A stretch of 64,000 nucleotides of DNA from Andreprevotia chitinilytica DSM 18519 (lineage in GTDB: Bacteria; Pseudomonadota; Gammaproteobacteria; Burkholderiales; Chitinibacteraceae): contig NZ_JONM01000002.1 of assembly GCF_000711875.1 (NCBI RefSeq), positions 66,769-130,768 of the forward strand, given 5' to 3'. The notes below the pieces were generated by a model, which did no database searches, had not been told where the DNA came from, and worked only from the letters and a program-made list of their open reading frames with translations. Numbering within the stretch: the first letter of the stretch is position 1; the number at the start of each line of letters is the position of its first letter. Positions 40,857-49,212 of this stretch are shown here, piece after piece. The position numbers and the translations under genes were made by a program.

Positions 40857-42902
40857 ATGCGCAAGAAGAAGATGTCTGAATGGGTGCGTCTGGCGTTTCT
40901 GACCGGCGTCATCACCTGTAACGCCACCGCCATGCCGGCCGTGCCGGGCTGGTCCGGCAGCAAGATTTCCATGGGGGGCGTGATCAACGGCGGCAGCGAA
41001 GCCACCACGCTGCAACAGCGCCCGGTCGATGCCGTGTTTACCTATGCCGGGCTGGATGGCGCTGGCGATCGTCACACCCTCATCCTGCGCGACAGCAAGA
41101 TCGACCAGATCATGCAAGAAGTGCGCGCTATCGAAACCAATATGAACGCCAACCTGATGCTGACGGTGGTGTTCTATTCGGTGGATGGCAGCGATGGCGA
41201 CGACGCGTTGAAGATGGATCTGACCAACGATGCCGGCACCACCTACCTGAAAACCCACTACATCAACCTGATCAGCCTGTTGAAGCAACTGGAAGGCTAC
41301 AAGGATGCCAAGCACCCGGTACCGGCCACCCTGCTGCTCAATCCCGATTTCCTGGGCGAGTTGCACAAGCAGTGCCAGCAATACTACTGCCCGGTGCCGC
41401 TGACCTTGCCCGTGCCGGTCGGTGATGGCCTCAGCCAGGCCTTCGCGCAACTCGGTCTTGATCCCGCCATCATTCCGGCTGATCTGAAAGCCACTGGCAC
41501 CGGCATTCCGGACTATGTGCGCTCGATCAACTGGCTGGTGCGCCAATACGCCCCGAGCGTGCCGTTCGGCTGGCAAGACAACGTCTGGGCGGGCGATACG
41601 ACCGGCCACGGCTGGATTCACGTCGCCGCCAACAAGGACGCGACCCAGGTCGCAACACACGTGCAGTCTGAGGCGGCCTTCCTGAAGGCGATGAACGTCT
41701 ACGGCAACAGCAATACCGCGCTCAACCCGGATTTCATCGCTTTCGATAAATGGGAGCGCGATGTCTTCGATGCCGGCATGGCCGGCGCGGGCGTCAACAA
41801 TGGTTACCTCTACAACGCCGCCGATCTGGGCGTGTATGTGAATTACGTGAAGGGCATCTCCAACGCCTTCGGCAATATCCCGGTGATGCTGTGGCAGATT
41901 CCGGGCGGCCATTTGCAGGTGACGGGCGATATCGATACGCGCGGCAACCACGGTTCGACCGAGCCGGATTACTTCCTCGGCAACTCGACCGACGATATCT
42001 ATCTGTCGTCGCTGCAGGGGTATATCGGCAATACCGCCATGCCGACCAGCAACATCTATCAATCCACCGCCACTACGGTGAAGAGCTACCTGCAATGCCC
42101 GGCCACGCAGCCGCAGTGCTGGCAGTCCGGCCATATGGCCGATCTGAAAGCTGCCAACGTGTTCTCGGTGCTGTGGGGCGGCGGTTCGACCACTTCGGTC
42201 GCCGGTCTGTCGTCGGCGCTGGATGACAATGGCTGGCTGTTTGGCCGCATCAAGGCGCTCGGCCTGAACAACGGCAACGGCAGCAGTGCACCGCTACCGA
42301 CGCCGGCCCCCGCACCGACACCAAGCCCAAGCAGCTGCCAAGCCTGGAGTGCCACCGCCACCTACAACGCCGGCAATTGCGCCACCGAAAACGGCATCAC
42401 CTACACCGCGCAGTGGTGGACCAAGGGCGACGATCCGGCTACCAACTCCGGTGCCGCGGGCAGCGGTAAGGTCTGGCTGATTGGCGGTAGCACTTCGGCA
42501 ACGCCAACTCCTGCACCGACCCCGGCTCCAACGGCCACGCCGGTACCGACTCCGAAGCCAACGGCTACGCCGACGCCAGCACCAACCACGACGCCGACGC
42601 CCAAGCCGACCGCGACACCCACCCCAGCGCCGACACCGGTTCCGACACCGGTTCCGACACCGAAACCGACCGCCACGCCAACGCCGGCCCCGGTAGCAAC
42701 GCCAACCCCGACCCCCGCGCCGACCGCAACGCCAGCTGGCAGCTGCTACGCCGCGTGGGATGCCGCCGCGCCCTATGCGACGGCCGGGCTGAACGTCTCG
42801 TACAGCGGGCATAACTACCAGTCCAAGTGGTGGACCAAGGGCGATATCCCGAGCCAGTCCGGCTTGTACGGGCCGTGGAAGGATCTTGGGGTGTGCAAGT
42901 GA
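40857..42902 (+). CDS. Secreted modular protein with two CBM5/12 chitin-binding domains and an unassigned catalytic-like domain
   Basis: A 681-residue secreted protein. Signal peptide (about 1-26), a ~440-residue N-terminal domain, then a CBM5/12-like module (about 493-543, WSATATYNAG...YTAQWWTKGDDP), a Pro/Thr linker (about 548-623) and a second module (about 626-680, YSGHNYQSKWWTKGDIPSQ). The WWTKGD core is typical of chitin- or cellulose-binding domains. The N-terminal domain has short motifs that look like barrel strands: DAVFTYAGLD, MLTVVFYSVDG, FIAFDKWERD and PVMLWQIPGGH. I cannot assign a GH family; DKWERD is a candidate acidic active site. A strong GAGGGAG precedes the ATG at 40857. 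Confidence 0.82.
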   Translation: MRKKKMSEWVRLAFLTGVITCNATAMPAVPGWSGSKISMGGVINGGSEATTLQQRPVDAVFTYAGLDGAGDRHTLILRDSKIDQIMQEVRAIETNMNANLMLTVVFYSVDGSDGDDALKMDLTNDAGTTYLKTHYINLISLLKQLEGYKDAKHPVPATLLLNPDFLGELHKQCQQYYCPVPLTLPVPVGDGLSQAFAQLGLDPAIIPADLKATGTGIPDYVRSINWLVRQYAPSVPFGWQDNVWAGDTTGHGWIHVAANKDATQVATHVQSEAAFLKAMNVYGNSNTALNPDFIAFDKWERDVFDAGMAGAGVNNGYLYNAADLGVYVNYVKGISNAFGNIPVMLWQIPGGHLQVTGDIDTRGNHGSTEPDYFLGNSTDDIYLSSLQGYIGNTAMPTSNIYQSTATTVKSYLQCPATQPQCWQSGHMADLKAANVFSVLWGGGSTTSVAGLSSALDDNGWLFGRIKALGLNNGNGSSAPLPTPAPAPTPSPSSCQAWSATATYNAGNCATENGITYTAQWWTKGDDPATNSGAAGSGKVWLIGGSTSATPTPAPTPAPTATPVPTPKPTATPTPAPTTTPTPKPTATPTPAPTPVPTPVPTPKPTATPTPAPVATPTPTPAPTATPAGSCYAAWDAAAPYATAGLNVSYSGHNYQSKWWTKGDIPSQSGLYGPWKDLGVCK

Positions 42903-42930
42903 TGGGGCGCTTAGTCTAGCGGCTCTGTTC

Positions 42931-42960
42931 TGTTCCCCCCTTCCGCGAAGGGGGGAACAA
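42931..42960. repeat. Short palindromic repeat, family F
   Basis: TGTTCCCCCCTTCCGCGAAG followed by GGGGGAACAA. It has the same C-run/G-run design as 11618-11649. It lies just past the chitin-binding gene and may help end its transcript. The rest of the 42903-43210 gap holds the sigma-54 promoter. Confidence 0.65.
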
Positions 42961-43130
42961 CTACGCGGCCCTCTTCATTGCGCAAATGATTGCCGACCGA
43001 TCTGCGAATGGCGTTTAGGGCAAAGCACCTGCGCTGCATTCTCAACACCCTGCTGCCCACCCAGCACAAAAACCACCAGCCATCGCCACGCCAAACCCCA
43101 TTTATCGCCAATAGTGCTTAAAAACTGCTT

Positions 43131-43146
43131 TGGCATGCGACTTGCT
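43131..43146 (+). promoter_or_regulatory. Sigma-54 (RpoN) promoter of the TauD-family gene
   Basis: TGGCATG-CGAC-TTGCT matches TGGCACG-N4-TTGCW with one mismatch. The invariant GG (-24) and GC (-12) are 12 bases apart. It lies 64 bases before the start codon. Enhancer-bound activators such as NtrC or SfnR would be required; no such gene is in the window. Confidence 0.75.
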
Positions 43147-43210
43147 TCTATGTGATTGCGCGCCGGTATCAGCCGGCTCCGACTCATCGAACCCCGCAAG
43201 GAGCAACAGC

Positions 43211-44173
43211 ATGACTGCAAACATCCTGAGCAATCTGCCCGAAGGCATCTCGATTCATCCGGTGGCCGGCCGCATCGGTGCGGAAATCCGTGGTATTCCA
43301 CTGGCGGCTGATCTGCCGGAATCGGTGCGTGCGGTGATCCGAGCCGCCTGGCTCAAATACAAAGTGGTGTTCTTCCGCGGCCAGACCCATCTGGACGATG
43401 CCACGCAAGAAACCCTGGTGACGCTGTTCGGCGAAAAAGCCGTGCCGCATCCGACCGCGCACCTCAAGGAAGGCAGCCAATACGTGCTGGAGCTGGATTC
43501 GCAGTACGGTGGCCGCGCCAACAGCTGGCATACCGACGTGACCTTCGTCGATGCCTATCCGCAAGCCTCGATCCTGCGAGCGGTAACGATTCCGGAAGCC
43601 GGCGGCGATACCGTCTGGGCCAATACCAGCGCGGCTTATAACGACCTCTCGCCGGAGCTGCGCGAGCTGGCCGACAAGCTTTGGGCAGTGCATTCCAACG
43701 AATACGACTACGCTTCGCGCAAGCCGGAAGCCTCGCAAGAAGCCCTCAAGCGTTACCACGAAGTGTTCACCTCCACGGTGTACGAAACCGAGCATCCGGT
43801 GGTGCACGTGCACCCGGAAACCGGCGAGCGCAACTTGCTGCTGGGGCATTTCGTCAAGCGCATCGTGGGCTTGCCCACCGGCGATGGTCAGCATCTGTTC
43901 AACCTGCTGCAGAACCATGTGACCCGGCTGGAAAACACAGTGCGCTGGCGCTGGCAGCCGGGCGATGTGGCGGTGTGGGATAACCGTGCGACCCAGCATT
44001 ACGCCGTGGACGATTATGGCGACGCGCATCGCGTGGTGCGCCGTGTGACGGTCGATGGCACCGTACCGGTCGCCGTCGATGGTCGTCGTAGCCAGACGCG
44101 CAGCAAGGTGGTACGCAACCCGAGTGCGGCGAATGAGAATTCGGCGCGGACGGCGGAAACAGTGGCCGCTTAA
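43211..44173 (+). CDS. TauD/TfdA-family Fe(II)/2-oxoglutarate dioxygenase
   Basis: A 320-residue oxygenase. The iron ligands are His107 and Asp109 (NSWHTDVTF) and His263 (TQHYAV); the 2-oxoglutarate-binding Arg is in DAHRVVRRV (Arg274 or Arg277). Other conserved parts are YKVVFFRGQ and PEAGGDTVWANTSAAY. Likely substrates are a sulfonate such as taurine or an alkyl sulfate ester (AtsK), and sequence alone does not decide. The start at 43211 follows AAGGAGC. No transporter is adjacent. A sigma-54 promoter suggests induction under sulfur or nitrogen limitation. Confidence 0.92.
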   Translation: MTANILSNLPEGISIHPVAGRIGAEIRGIPLAADLPESVRAVIRAAWLKYKVVFFRGQTHLDDATQETLVTLFGEKAVPHPTAHLKEGSQYVLELDSQYGGRANSWHTDVTFVDAYPQASILRAVTIPEAGGDTVWANTSAAYNDLSPELRELADKLWAVHSNEYDYASRKPEASQEALKRYHEVFTSTVYETEHPVVHVHPETGERNLLLGHFVKRIVGLPTGDGQHLFNLLQNHVTRLENTVRWRWQPGDVAVWDNRATQHYAVDDYGDAHRVVRRVTVDGTVPVAVDGRRSQTRSKVVRNPSAANENSARTAETVAA

Positions 44174-44180
44174 GGGGATT

Positions 44181-44271
44181 TGTAGGATGGGTTGAGCCAT
44201 CGGCGATACCCATGCCGTGCACCCGTAGCCGTAGTGCGATGGGTATCGCCGATGGCTCAACCCATCCTACA
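44181..44271. repeat. Long perfect inverted repeat, family E
   Basis: Two 33-base arms (starting TGTAGGATGGGTTGAGCCAT) enclose a 25-base loop. Only one copy is in the window. It lies between the TauD-family gene and the convergent solute-binding protein gene and could act as a transcript-end structure. Confidence 0.85.
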
Positions 44272-44281
44272 AACTGGCCTC

Positions 44282-45121
44282 TCAGATCCCGCTCCGCTCT
44301 GCCGTCGACTGCACCGGATACTGTCGCAGCAGACCAAGGCTCTCATCCAGAATCTGCCGGGTCTTGCCGGAGCGGACCAGCTCTGCCAGCGCGGCGTCGA
44401 ACTCCGGCAGGCGGTTGAGGCACGGGCTGGCCTTGGACCAGCCAGGGTAGTTGTCGGTCGCGGTCACGAAGGGTTGCAGCGCGACGAAGTTGTTTTCCTG
44501 ATGCGTTTCGATCAGGTAAGACAAGCCGGGGTAATAGCCGGTGACGAAATAATCGATCCGCTTGAGTGCCAGCTTGGCAAAACTCATCTCGATCTTGGGG
44601 GCGGGCTCGACCATGAGCTGGCTGGTGAGGAATTCATCGAAGCCGCCACCGAACTTGTTGCCGAGCGTAATGCCGCCGTGCAAGCCGATCAGGTCGCGCC
44701 AGTTCTTGTAGGCCAGTTTTTGATCCCGATGGATGAATACGGCAATCGGGTTGACGAAGATCGGTGTCTTCGGAAAGGCCAGGAACGCATTGCGTTCGGG
44801 GGTGTTCTTGAGTTCCGAAACGATGTCGACCGCACCGGATTTGGCCGCACTCAACACACGCAGAAACGGACCCTGGTAGCGGATTTCATACGGCAGATGA
44901 ATGCGATCCAGCGCGGCGGTTACAATGTTGAGACTGGCGCCGTGCAGCCCTTTGCCATCGAACCAGGACAGTGGCGGGTATTCCGGATCGCCGGAAATCA
45001 CCACCCGCTTGCAGCTCGCCTCCCCTTGCGGCAGGGCAGCGGCCAGCCCGCTACAGGCCACGAACATCACGGTTGGCAGATAGTCGCAAAAGCGCTTGCA
45101 AAGTCGATGTCTTAGAAGCAT
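44282..45121 (-). CDS. Periplasmic solute-binding protein, family 3 type
   Basis: A 279-residue exported protein. After a signal sequence (YLPTVMFVACSGLAAAL) it shows the SBP_bac_3-like pattern: VVISGDPEYPPLSWFDGKGLHGASLNIVTAAL, AAKSGAVDIVSELKNTPERNAFLAF and a C-terminal FDAALAELVRSGKTRQILDE. The start at 45121 is the closest ATG to the signal peptide, but no strong ribosome site is seen there; in-frame extensions exist up to 45292. As with the proteins at 27958 and 30394, no permease or ATPase is adjacent. Confidence 0.78.
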   Translation of the reverse strand: MLLRHRLCKRFCDYLPTVMFVACSGLAAALPQGEASCKRVVISGDPEYPPLSWFDGKGLHGASLNIVTAALDRIHLPYEIRYQGPFLRVLSAAKSGAVDIVSELKNTPERNAFLAFPKTPIFVNPIAVFIHRDQKLAYKNWRDLIGLHGGITLGNKFGGGFDEFLTSQLMVEPAPKIEMSFAKLALKRIDYFVTGYYPGLSYLIETHQENNFVALQPFVTATDNYPGWSKASPCLNRLPEFDAALAELVRSGKTRQILDESLGLLRQYPVQSTAERSGI

Positions 45122-45417
45122 GTCGTTGATGCTTTTACGTGAAGAGGGATACGCCGAATGCATCTGGCTTGCGTTGCATCCGCGCGTTGCCGACAGCGAA
45201 TCATGCTTGGTCCAATCAATATATGCAGCAAAGCGGCATGGTGAGTTCAGCTGCGACGAACGACGTTCGTCGGCAAGTGTGACGGCGATCATGACAGCGT
45301 ACTACCGCTTGGCGGCAGAATGAACACATGCGCCAAACTTGGTTTGGGCGTTGAGGTCGAAGTCTTCAGACCCGCTTGTGATGTCTATCCCGATATTTAC
45401 CTGTGCAGGTGCCCGCC

Positions 45418-46248
45418 ATGTCGCTCTCGATCAATACCAATACGCCATCGCTCTTTGGTCAGAATCAACTGAACAAAACACAGAAAGATCGCGAGACGAC
45501 GCTGGCGCAACTCTCCAGCGGGAATCGGCTGACGAGCGCAGCGGTAGACGCAGCCGGCGTGGCGATTGCCGCCGCGCTGTCGTCCCAGATCACGGGCAGC
45601 GATCAAGGTATCCGCAATCTCAATGACGGGGTGTCGCTCGCCCAGACGGCGGATGGCGCGCTGAACCAGATTCAATCCAACACGCAGGACATCCGCACGC
45701 TGGCGGTGGCTGCCGGCAACGGCACGCTGAACGCCAGCGACCGCGCTGCCATTCAGGCACAGGCCGATGCGTTGTCGCAGTCGAACCAGGACATCGTGAA
45801 AAACGCGCAGTTCAACGGCCAGCCCTTGCTGCAGGGCGGTGCAGCGCAGACCTTCCAGGCCGGGCCGAACGCGAACGAGACGATCTCGGTTGGGCCGAGC
45901 AATCTGCAAGCCTCACCAGCCAATGGCGGCTTGTATTCGACCAGCTCGGTCGACTTGTCATCGCCCGCCGCCGCATCGACCAGTCTGGGCAATCTCGATA
46001 CCGATCTGACCACGGTCACGGGTTTGCGCGGCACCTATGGCGCGACGATTTCGCGTTTCAGCGCAGCGGCGTCGAATCTGGCGACGAGTTCGACCAATCT
46101 TTCCGCCGCCCGCAGCCGGATTGCAGATACCGATTACGCGGCGGCGACGTCGCAGAATATCTTGCAGCAGATCAGGAGCCAGGCTGGCTTGGCATCGTTG
46201 ACTCAGGCGAATTCGAACCCGCAGCTGGCGCTGTCGCTGTTGAAGTAA
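45418..46248 (+). CDS. Short orphan flagellin
   Basis: A 276-residue flagellin with D0/D1 helices at both ends and almost no variable middle. The N-terminal part has SINTNTPSLFGQNQLNKTQKDRETTLAQLSSGNRLTSAAVDAAGVAIA (core: LAQLSSGNRLTSA), and the C-terminal part has SRIADTDYAAATSQNILQQIRSQAGLASLTQAN with a Leu-rich end. The usual AKDDAAG segment is changed to AAVDAAG. No other flagellar gene is nearby. A CCCGATAT at 45389-45396 is a weak sigma-28-type -10 candidate. It could be a minor or specialised filament protein. Confidence 0.9.
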   Translation: MSLSINTNTPSLFGQNQLNKTQKDRETTLAQLSSGNRLTSAAVDAAGVAIAAALSSQITGSDQGIRNLNDGVSLAQTADGALNQIQSNTQDIRTLAVAAGNGTLNASDRAAIQAQADALSQSNQDIVKNAQFNGQPLLQGGAAQTFQAGPNANETISVGPSNLQASPANGGLYSTSSVDLSSPAAASTSLGNLDTDLTTVTGLRGTYGATISRFSAAASNLATSSTNLSAARSRIADTDYAAATSQNILQQIRSQAGLASLTQANSNPQLALSLLK

Positions 46249-46334
46249 ATGAATGGGGAAGGGGTGAGCAAAAAAGGCGTCAGGTGTCGGCCGGTACGAC
46301 CGGCAATTCATAGACCCGACGACGGAGGTGTGCC

Positions 46335-46769
46335 ATGACCCGTCTTGCAACCAAAAACATCCAGAACTGGCTCGATGAGCCGTTCCGCAGCGCTGACGAC
46401 TTGCTGCGCGGGTTTTTCCTGCGCCCGGTCGAGCTAGGCAGCACGCAGTTCAAGATCGACGTATCCGAGGATGACAAGAACTATGTCATCCACGCTGGTC
46501 TCCCCGGCGTGAAAAAAGAAGACATCGATGTCGAGATCGATGGCAGCAATATCTCGATCTCGGCGGAGATGCGTCGTTTCAAGGAAGAGCGTGAAGGTGA
46601 TCGCGTCCTGCTCCGCGAACGCCAATACGGCCGGATTTCGCGCACGTTCCAGTTGGCGAACGATGTCGACGATGCGAGCGCGAAAGCGAAGTTCGAAGAT
46701 GGCGTGCTTGAACTGGAACTGCCGAAACGCGTGACCGCTACGCCGATTCACCGGCTGACGATCAAGTAG
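46335..46769 (+). CDS. Small heat-shock protein Hsp20
   Basis: A 144-residue alpha-crystallin family chaperone. The core domain (about 38-130) contains FKIDVSEDDKNYVIHAGLPGVKKEDIDVEID, RRFKEEREGDRVLLRERQYGRISRTFQL and AKFEDGVLELELPK. The C-terminal anchor of the usual I-x-I kind is weak (PIHRLTIK). A perfect GGAGG precedes the ATG. It would hold unfolded proteins without ATP in the cytoplasm. It has its own terminator at 46804. Confidence 0.93.
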   Translation: MTRLATKNIQNWLDEPFRSADDLLRGFFLRPVELGSTQFKIDVSEDDKNYVIHAGLPGVKKEDIDVEIDGSNISISAEMRRFKEEREGDRVLLRERQYGRISRTFQLANDVDDASAKAKFEDGVLELELPKRVTATPIHRLTIK

Positions 46770-46803
46770 CGATCCAGTCGACGCTAGCGGATTTTCCGCA
46801 TGA

Positions 46804-46847
46804 AAAAAGCCCGGTTTGGCGGTGAAATACCGCCCACCGGGCTTTTT
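46804..46847. terminator. Strong bidirectional terminator after hsp20
   Basis: AAAAAGCCCGGT and ACCGGGCTTTTT flank an inner GGCGGT/ACCGCC stem. T-runs follow on either strand. Confidence 0.9.
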
Positions 46848-46882
46848 CTGTGCTTCGCCAACTCACAAAATGCCGCGAATCC

Positions 46883-46954
46883 TGTAGGAGCGAGCTTGCT
46901 CGCGATGGCGACGGTGAATGACACGATGCAATCGCGAGCAAGCTCGCTCCTACA
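46883..46954. repeat. REP-type palindrome, family A
   Basis: TGTAGGAGCGAGCTTGCTCG and its inverted arm ending CTCGCTCCTACA, with a loop of about 25 bases. It shares arms with 20271-20345. Confidence 0.85.
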
Positions 46955-46973
46955 AGTGTTTGATGCCGCCGCT

Positions 46974-47075
46974 GTAGCCCGGACGGCTTGCCGGCCGGGG
47001 TTGCGTCGCATCAAGTGACGCCCTGTCGGGAGTCATTTCCGTGGAGTTCCCGGCCGGCGAAGCCGTCCGGGCTAC
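46974..47075. repeat. Palindromic repeat, family B (complete)
   Basis: GTAGCCCGGACGGCTTGCCG with CGGCGAAGCCGTCCGGGCTA at the right end and a ~50-base loop. It stands 19 bases after a family A element and just past the rdgC stop codon. Confidence 0.85.
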
Positions 47076-47112
47076 GGAGTCAGGCAGCCATTTCGCAGCA
47101 ATTGATGGATTT

Positions 47113-48021
47113 TCAGGCAGCCATCTCGCTGCCCAAGGCCTCAATCAACGCCGGCACAAACTGGCGTAATTCCCCAACCGTGAGCGCAAAGCTCGATTCG
47201 AACAGCCCTTGCTGATCGCCGGCATCGGCGTTCTTCAGCTCGTCCTGCAATACATCCAGCATCGTCAGCCGTTTGATTTCCAGCTTCTCGGTCAGCTGGA
47301 ACGCCATCTTGTCTTGCCACGACAGCGCCAGCTTGGCGACGAGCTTGCCGGTTTCCAGATGCTGCTTCACTTCTGGCGTATCCAGCGTCTGGCGGGTCAG
47401 GCGTGCTACCGCGCCGCCATCGCCCGGCTCGCGCAGCTCGGCATCCTGGCCGAGATCGAAGTCGGTGGCTTCCGGGTTTTCCAGCCACAGTGTCATCGCG
47501 GTTTGCGGCGTGGTTTGGGTCTGGATCAGGCGGGTGGGCAGGCTGCCGATGGTTTCGCGCAGCAGCGACAGCAGTTGCTCTGCCTTGGCGGCGCTGGCGC
47601 TCTCAACCAGGATCAGGCCGGCTTTCAGGTCGATCAGTGCACGCTGGCTGCGGCTCTTGGTGAAGGCCTTGGGGATCAGCTCCTCGGTCACGCGCTCGCG
47701 GATGTCCTTGGCCTCTTTGCGGCCGACGCGGCGGTTTTCTTCAGCTTCGATCTTGCCGATGCGTTCTTCGGCTTCTTCCTTGATCACCGCGCCCGGCAGG
47801 ATTTTTTCCTCGGTCTTGAGCGTGACCAGCACCATCTCATCGCGGGCCCAGGTCATCAGGTCCGGCGCGAAACGGGTGGGCGGCACCCAGCCTTGCGAGT
47901 TCAGATCGTGCGTGCCGCAGGGCATCCACGGCCGCTTGGCGAGTGCGTCGGCAATGGTTTTTTCGGTGAGGGTGTGATCGGGGGCGAGGCGGTAAAGCTG
48001 GAGATTGCGGAACCAGAGCAT
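47113..48021 (-). CDS. rdgC: Recombination-associated protein RdgC
   Basis: A 302-residue protein matching RdgC throughout. It begins MLWFRNLQLYRL, has PCGTHDLNSQGWVPP, the KEEAEERIGKIEAEENRRVGRKEAKDIRE region and the C-terminal LTMLDVLQDELKNADAGDQQGLFESSFALTVGELRQFVPALIEALG. RdgC forms a ring-shaped dimer around DNA and limits RecA filament formation. In Neisseria it influences pilin variation. The start is fixed by the conserved N-terminus. Confidence 0.95.
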   Translation of the reverse strand: MLWFRNLQLYRLAPDHTLTEKTIADALAKRPWMPCGTHDLNSQGWVPPTRFAPDLMTWARDEMVLVTLKTEEKILPGAVIKEEAEERIGKIEAEENRRVGRKEAKDIRERVTEELIPKAFTKSRSQRALIDLKAGLILVESASAAKAEQLLSLLRETIGSLPTRLIQTQTTPQTAMTLWLENPEATDFDLGQDAELREPGDGGAVARLTRQTLDTPEVKQHLETGKLVAKLALSWQDKMAFQLTEKLEIKRLTMLDVLQDELKNADAGDQQGLFESSFALTVGELRQFVPALIEALGSEMAA

Positions 48022-48177
48022 GGCGGCGGGGCTTTGTTGCGTTGTGGGCTGCGGATTTTACCGGCAGCAGGGTGGGTGGGGAAGGCGCTATTTTCAGTCG
48101 CCGGCGAGAACCGGCCACATTGACAAAAAATGACAGAAACATGTGACTTACCTTAAGGTGTGTCGGTTTCTTGTCAG

Positions 48178-49212
48178 ATGGACCCCATCATGAACCCACG
48201 CAGTGTGCTTGATCATTGGCGCGATAGCGGCGAGCTGAACGACGCCGGCTACCGGCAAGCCTTGCTCGATCTGGGCTTGGCCCCCGATGCCGGCCGTTGG
48301 CGGATATTGGCTGAACGCTTGCTGCTGGTGGGCGGTGTGCTCTGCCTGCTGGCCGGCACGCTGATGTTGTTTGCCTCGAACTGGCTGGCATGGCCGCGGC
48401 TGGCTCGCGTCGGTGTGGCCGAGGCCGGTTGGTTGGCGCTGCTGGCGTGGGCTTACCTCGCCAAGCCGCAAGGGTTCGCCAAGCGCTGGGCGCTGTTTGC
48501 CGTCGGCACGATGTCCGGCATCTGGCTGGCGGTGATCGGGCAGGCGTACCAGACCGGGGCGGATGTCTGGCAGCTGTTTGCCGTCTGGGCCGCGCTGGCG
48601 CTGCCGTGGGCCTTGATCGCCCATTTCGTGCCGCTGTGGGGTTTGTGGATCGTGATTGTTTCGGTGGGCTTGCAGCTGTGGCTGCCCCATGCGCCGTGGC
48701 GCGCACCGATTTCGGCGTTCAGCCCGTTCGAGGATACCAATCTGCCCTTGATCGTTTTCTGGCTGGCCGCGCTGGCGGCGGTCGAGTGGAAGCGGGCGGC
48801 GCAAGCGCATTGGTCGGAGCGCATCTTGCCGCGCTTGTTGGGATTCGGCGTTGGCGTGCTGCTGACCATTCCGGCTTGCCTGATCGCAGCTGGCGAGCAT
48901 GCGCGTGCCTACGGCGAGCGCACGCCGGGTTCCGATGCGCTGATCCTGTGCGTATGGCTGGCCAGCCTGGTCGCCGCGATCTGGTTTTCGCTGTGGCGGC
49001 GGGATCTGTTCCTGCTGGCGCTGCCGCTGTTTTCAGTCTGGGCTGCCGTGCTGTCCGGCATCCTGGGCCGGGGGAATAGTAGCGCTTTGCTGTTCCCGGT
49101 GGCGATTCTGGCGGTGGGCGGTTTGGGGGGGATTGGCTGGTTCGTGCATGACCGGCATCGGCAATGGCAAGCCCCGGCCGCAAAAGCCGCCGTTGTGGAG
49201 GTCGCACCATGA
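48178..49212 (+). CDS. DUF2157-type membrane protein
   Basis: A 344-residue protein. A short N-terminal cytoplasmic part (VLDHWRDSGELNDAGYRQALLDLG) precedes about ten predicted membrane helices beginning LAERLLLVGGVLCLLAGTLMLFASNWLAWPRLARVG. That pattern, with LFASNW, is the DUF2157 signature. Two starts are possible, 48178 and 48190, and neither has a clear ribosome site. The stop overlaps the next ATG as ATGA. Function is unknown. The same three-gene set is common in proteobacteria. Confidence 0.85.
   Translation: MDPIMNPRSVLDHWRDSGELNDAGYRQALLDLGLAPDAGRWRILAERLLLVGGVLCLLAGTLMLFASNWLAWPRLARVGVAEAGWLALLAWAYLAKPQGFAKRWALFAVGTMSGIWLAVIGQAYQTGADVWQLFAVWAALALPWALIAHFVPLWGLWIVIVSVGLQLWLPHAPWRAPISAFSPFEDTNLPLIVFWLAALAAVEWKRAAQAHWSERILPRLLGFGVGVLLTIPACLIAAGEHARAYGERTPGSDALILCVWLASLVAAIWFSLWRRDLFLLALPLFSVWAAVLSGILGRGNSSALLFPVAILAVGGLGGIGWFVHDRHRQWQAPAAKAAVVEVAP

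Noticed and set aside
42530-42735. Repetitive CCGAC-rich tract that could look like a tandem repeat array
   Set aside because: It encodes the Pro/Thr linker of the chitin-binding protein. Units are irregular and no spacers of constant length exist, so it is neither a CRISPR nor an independent repeat.
45364-45396. Sigma-28 promoter before the flagellin
   Set aside because: CCCGATAT resembles a -10 element, but no matching -35 TAAA-type element is at the right distance, so it is not listed as a feature.
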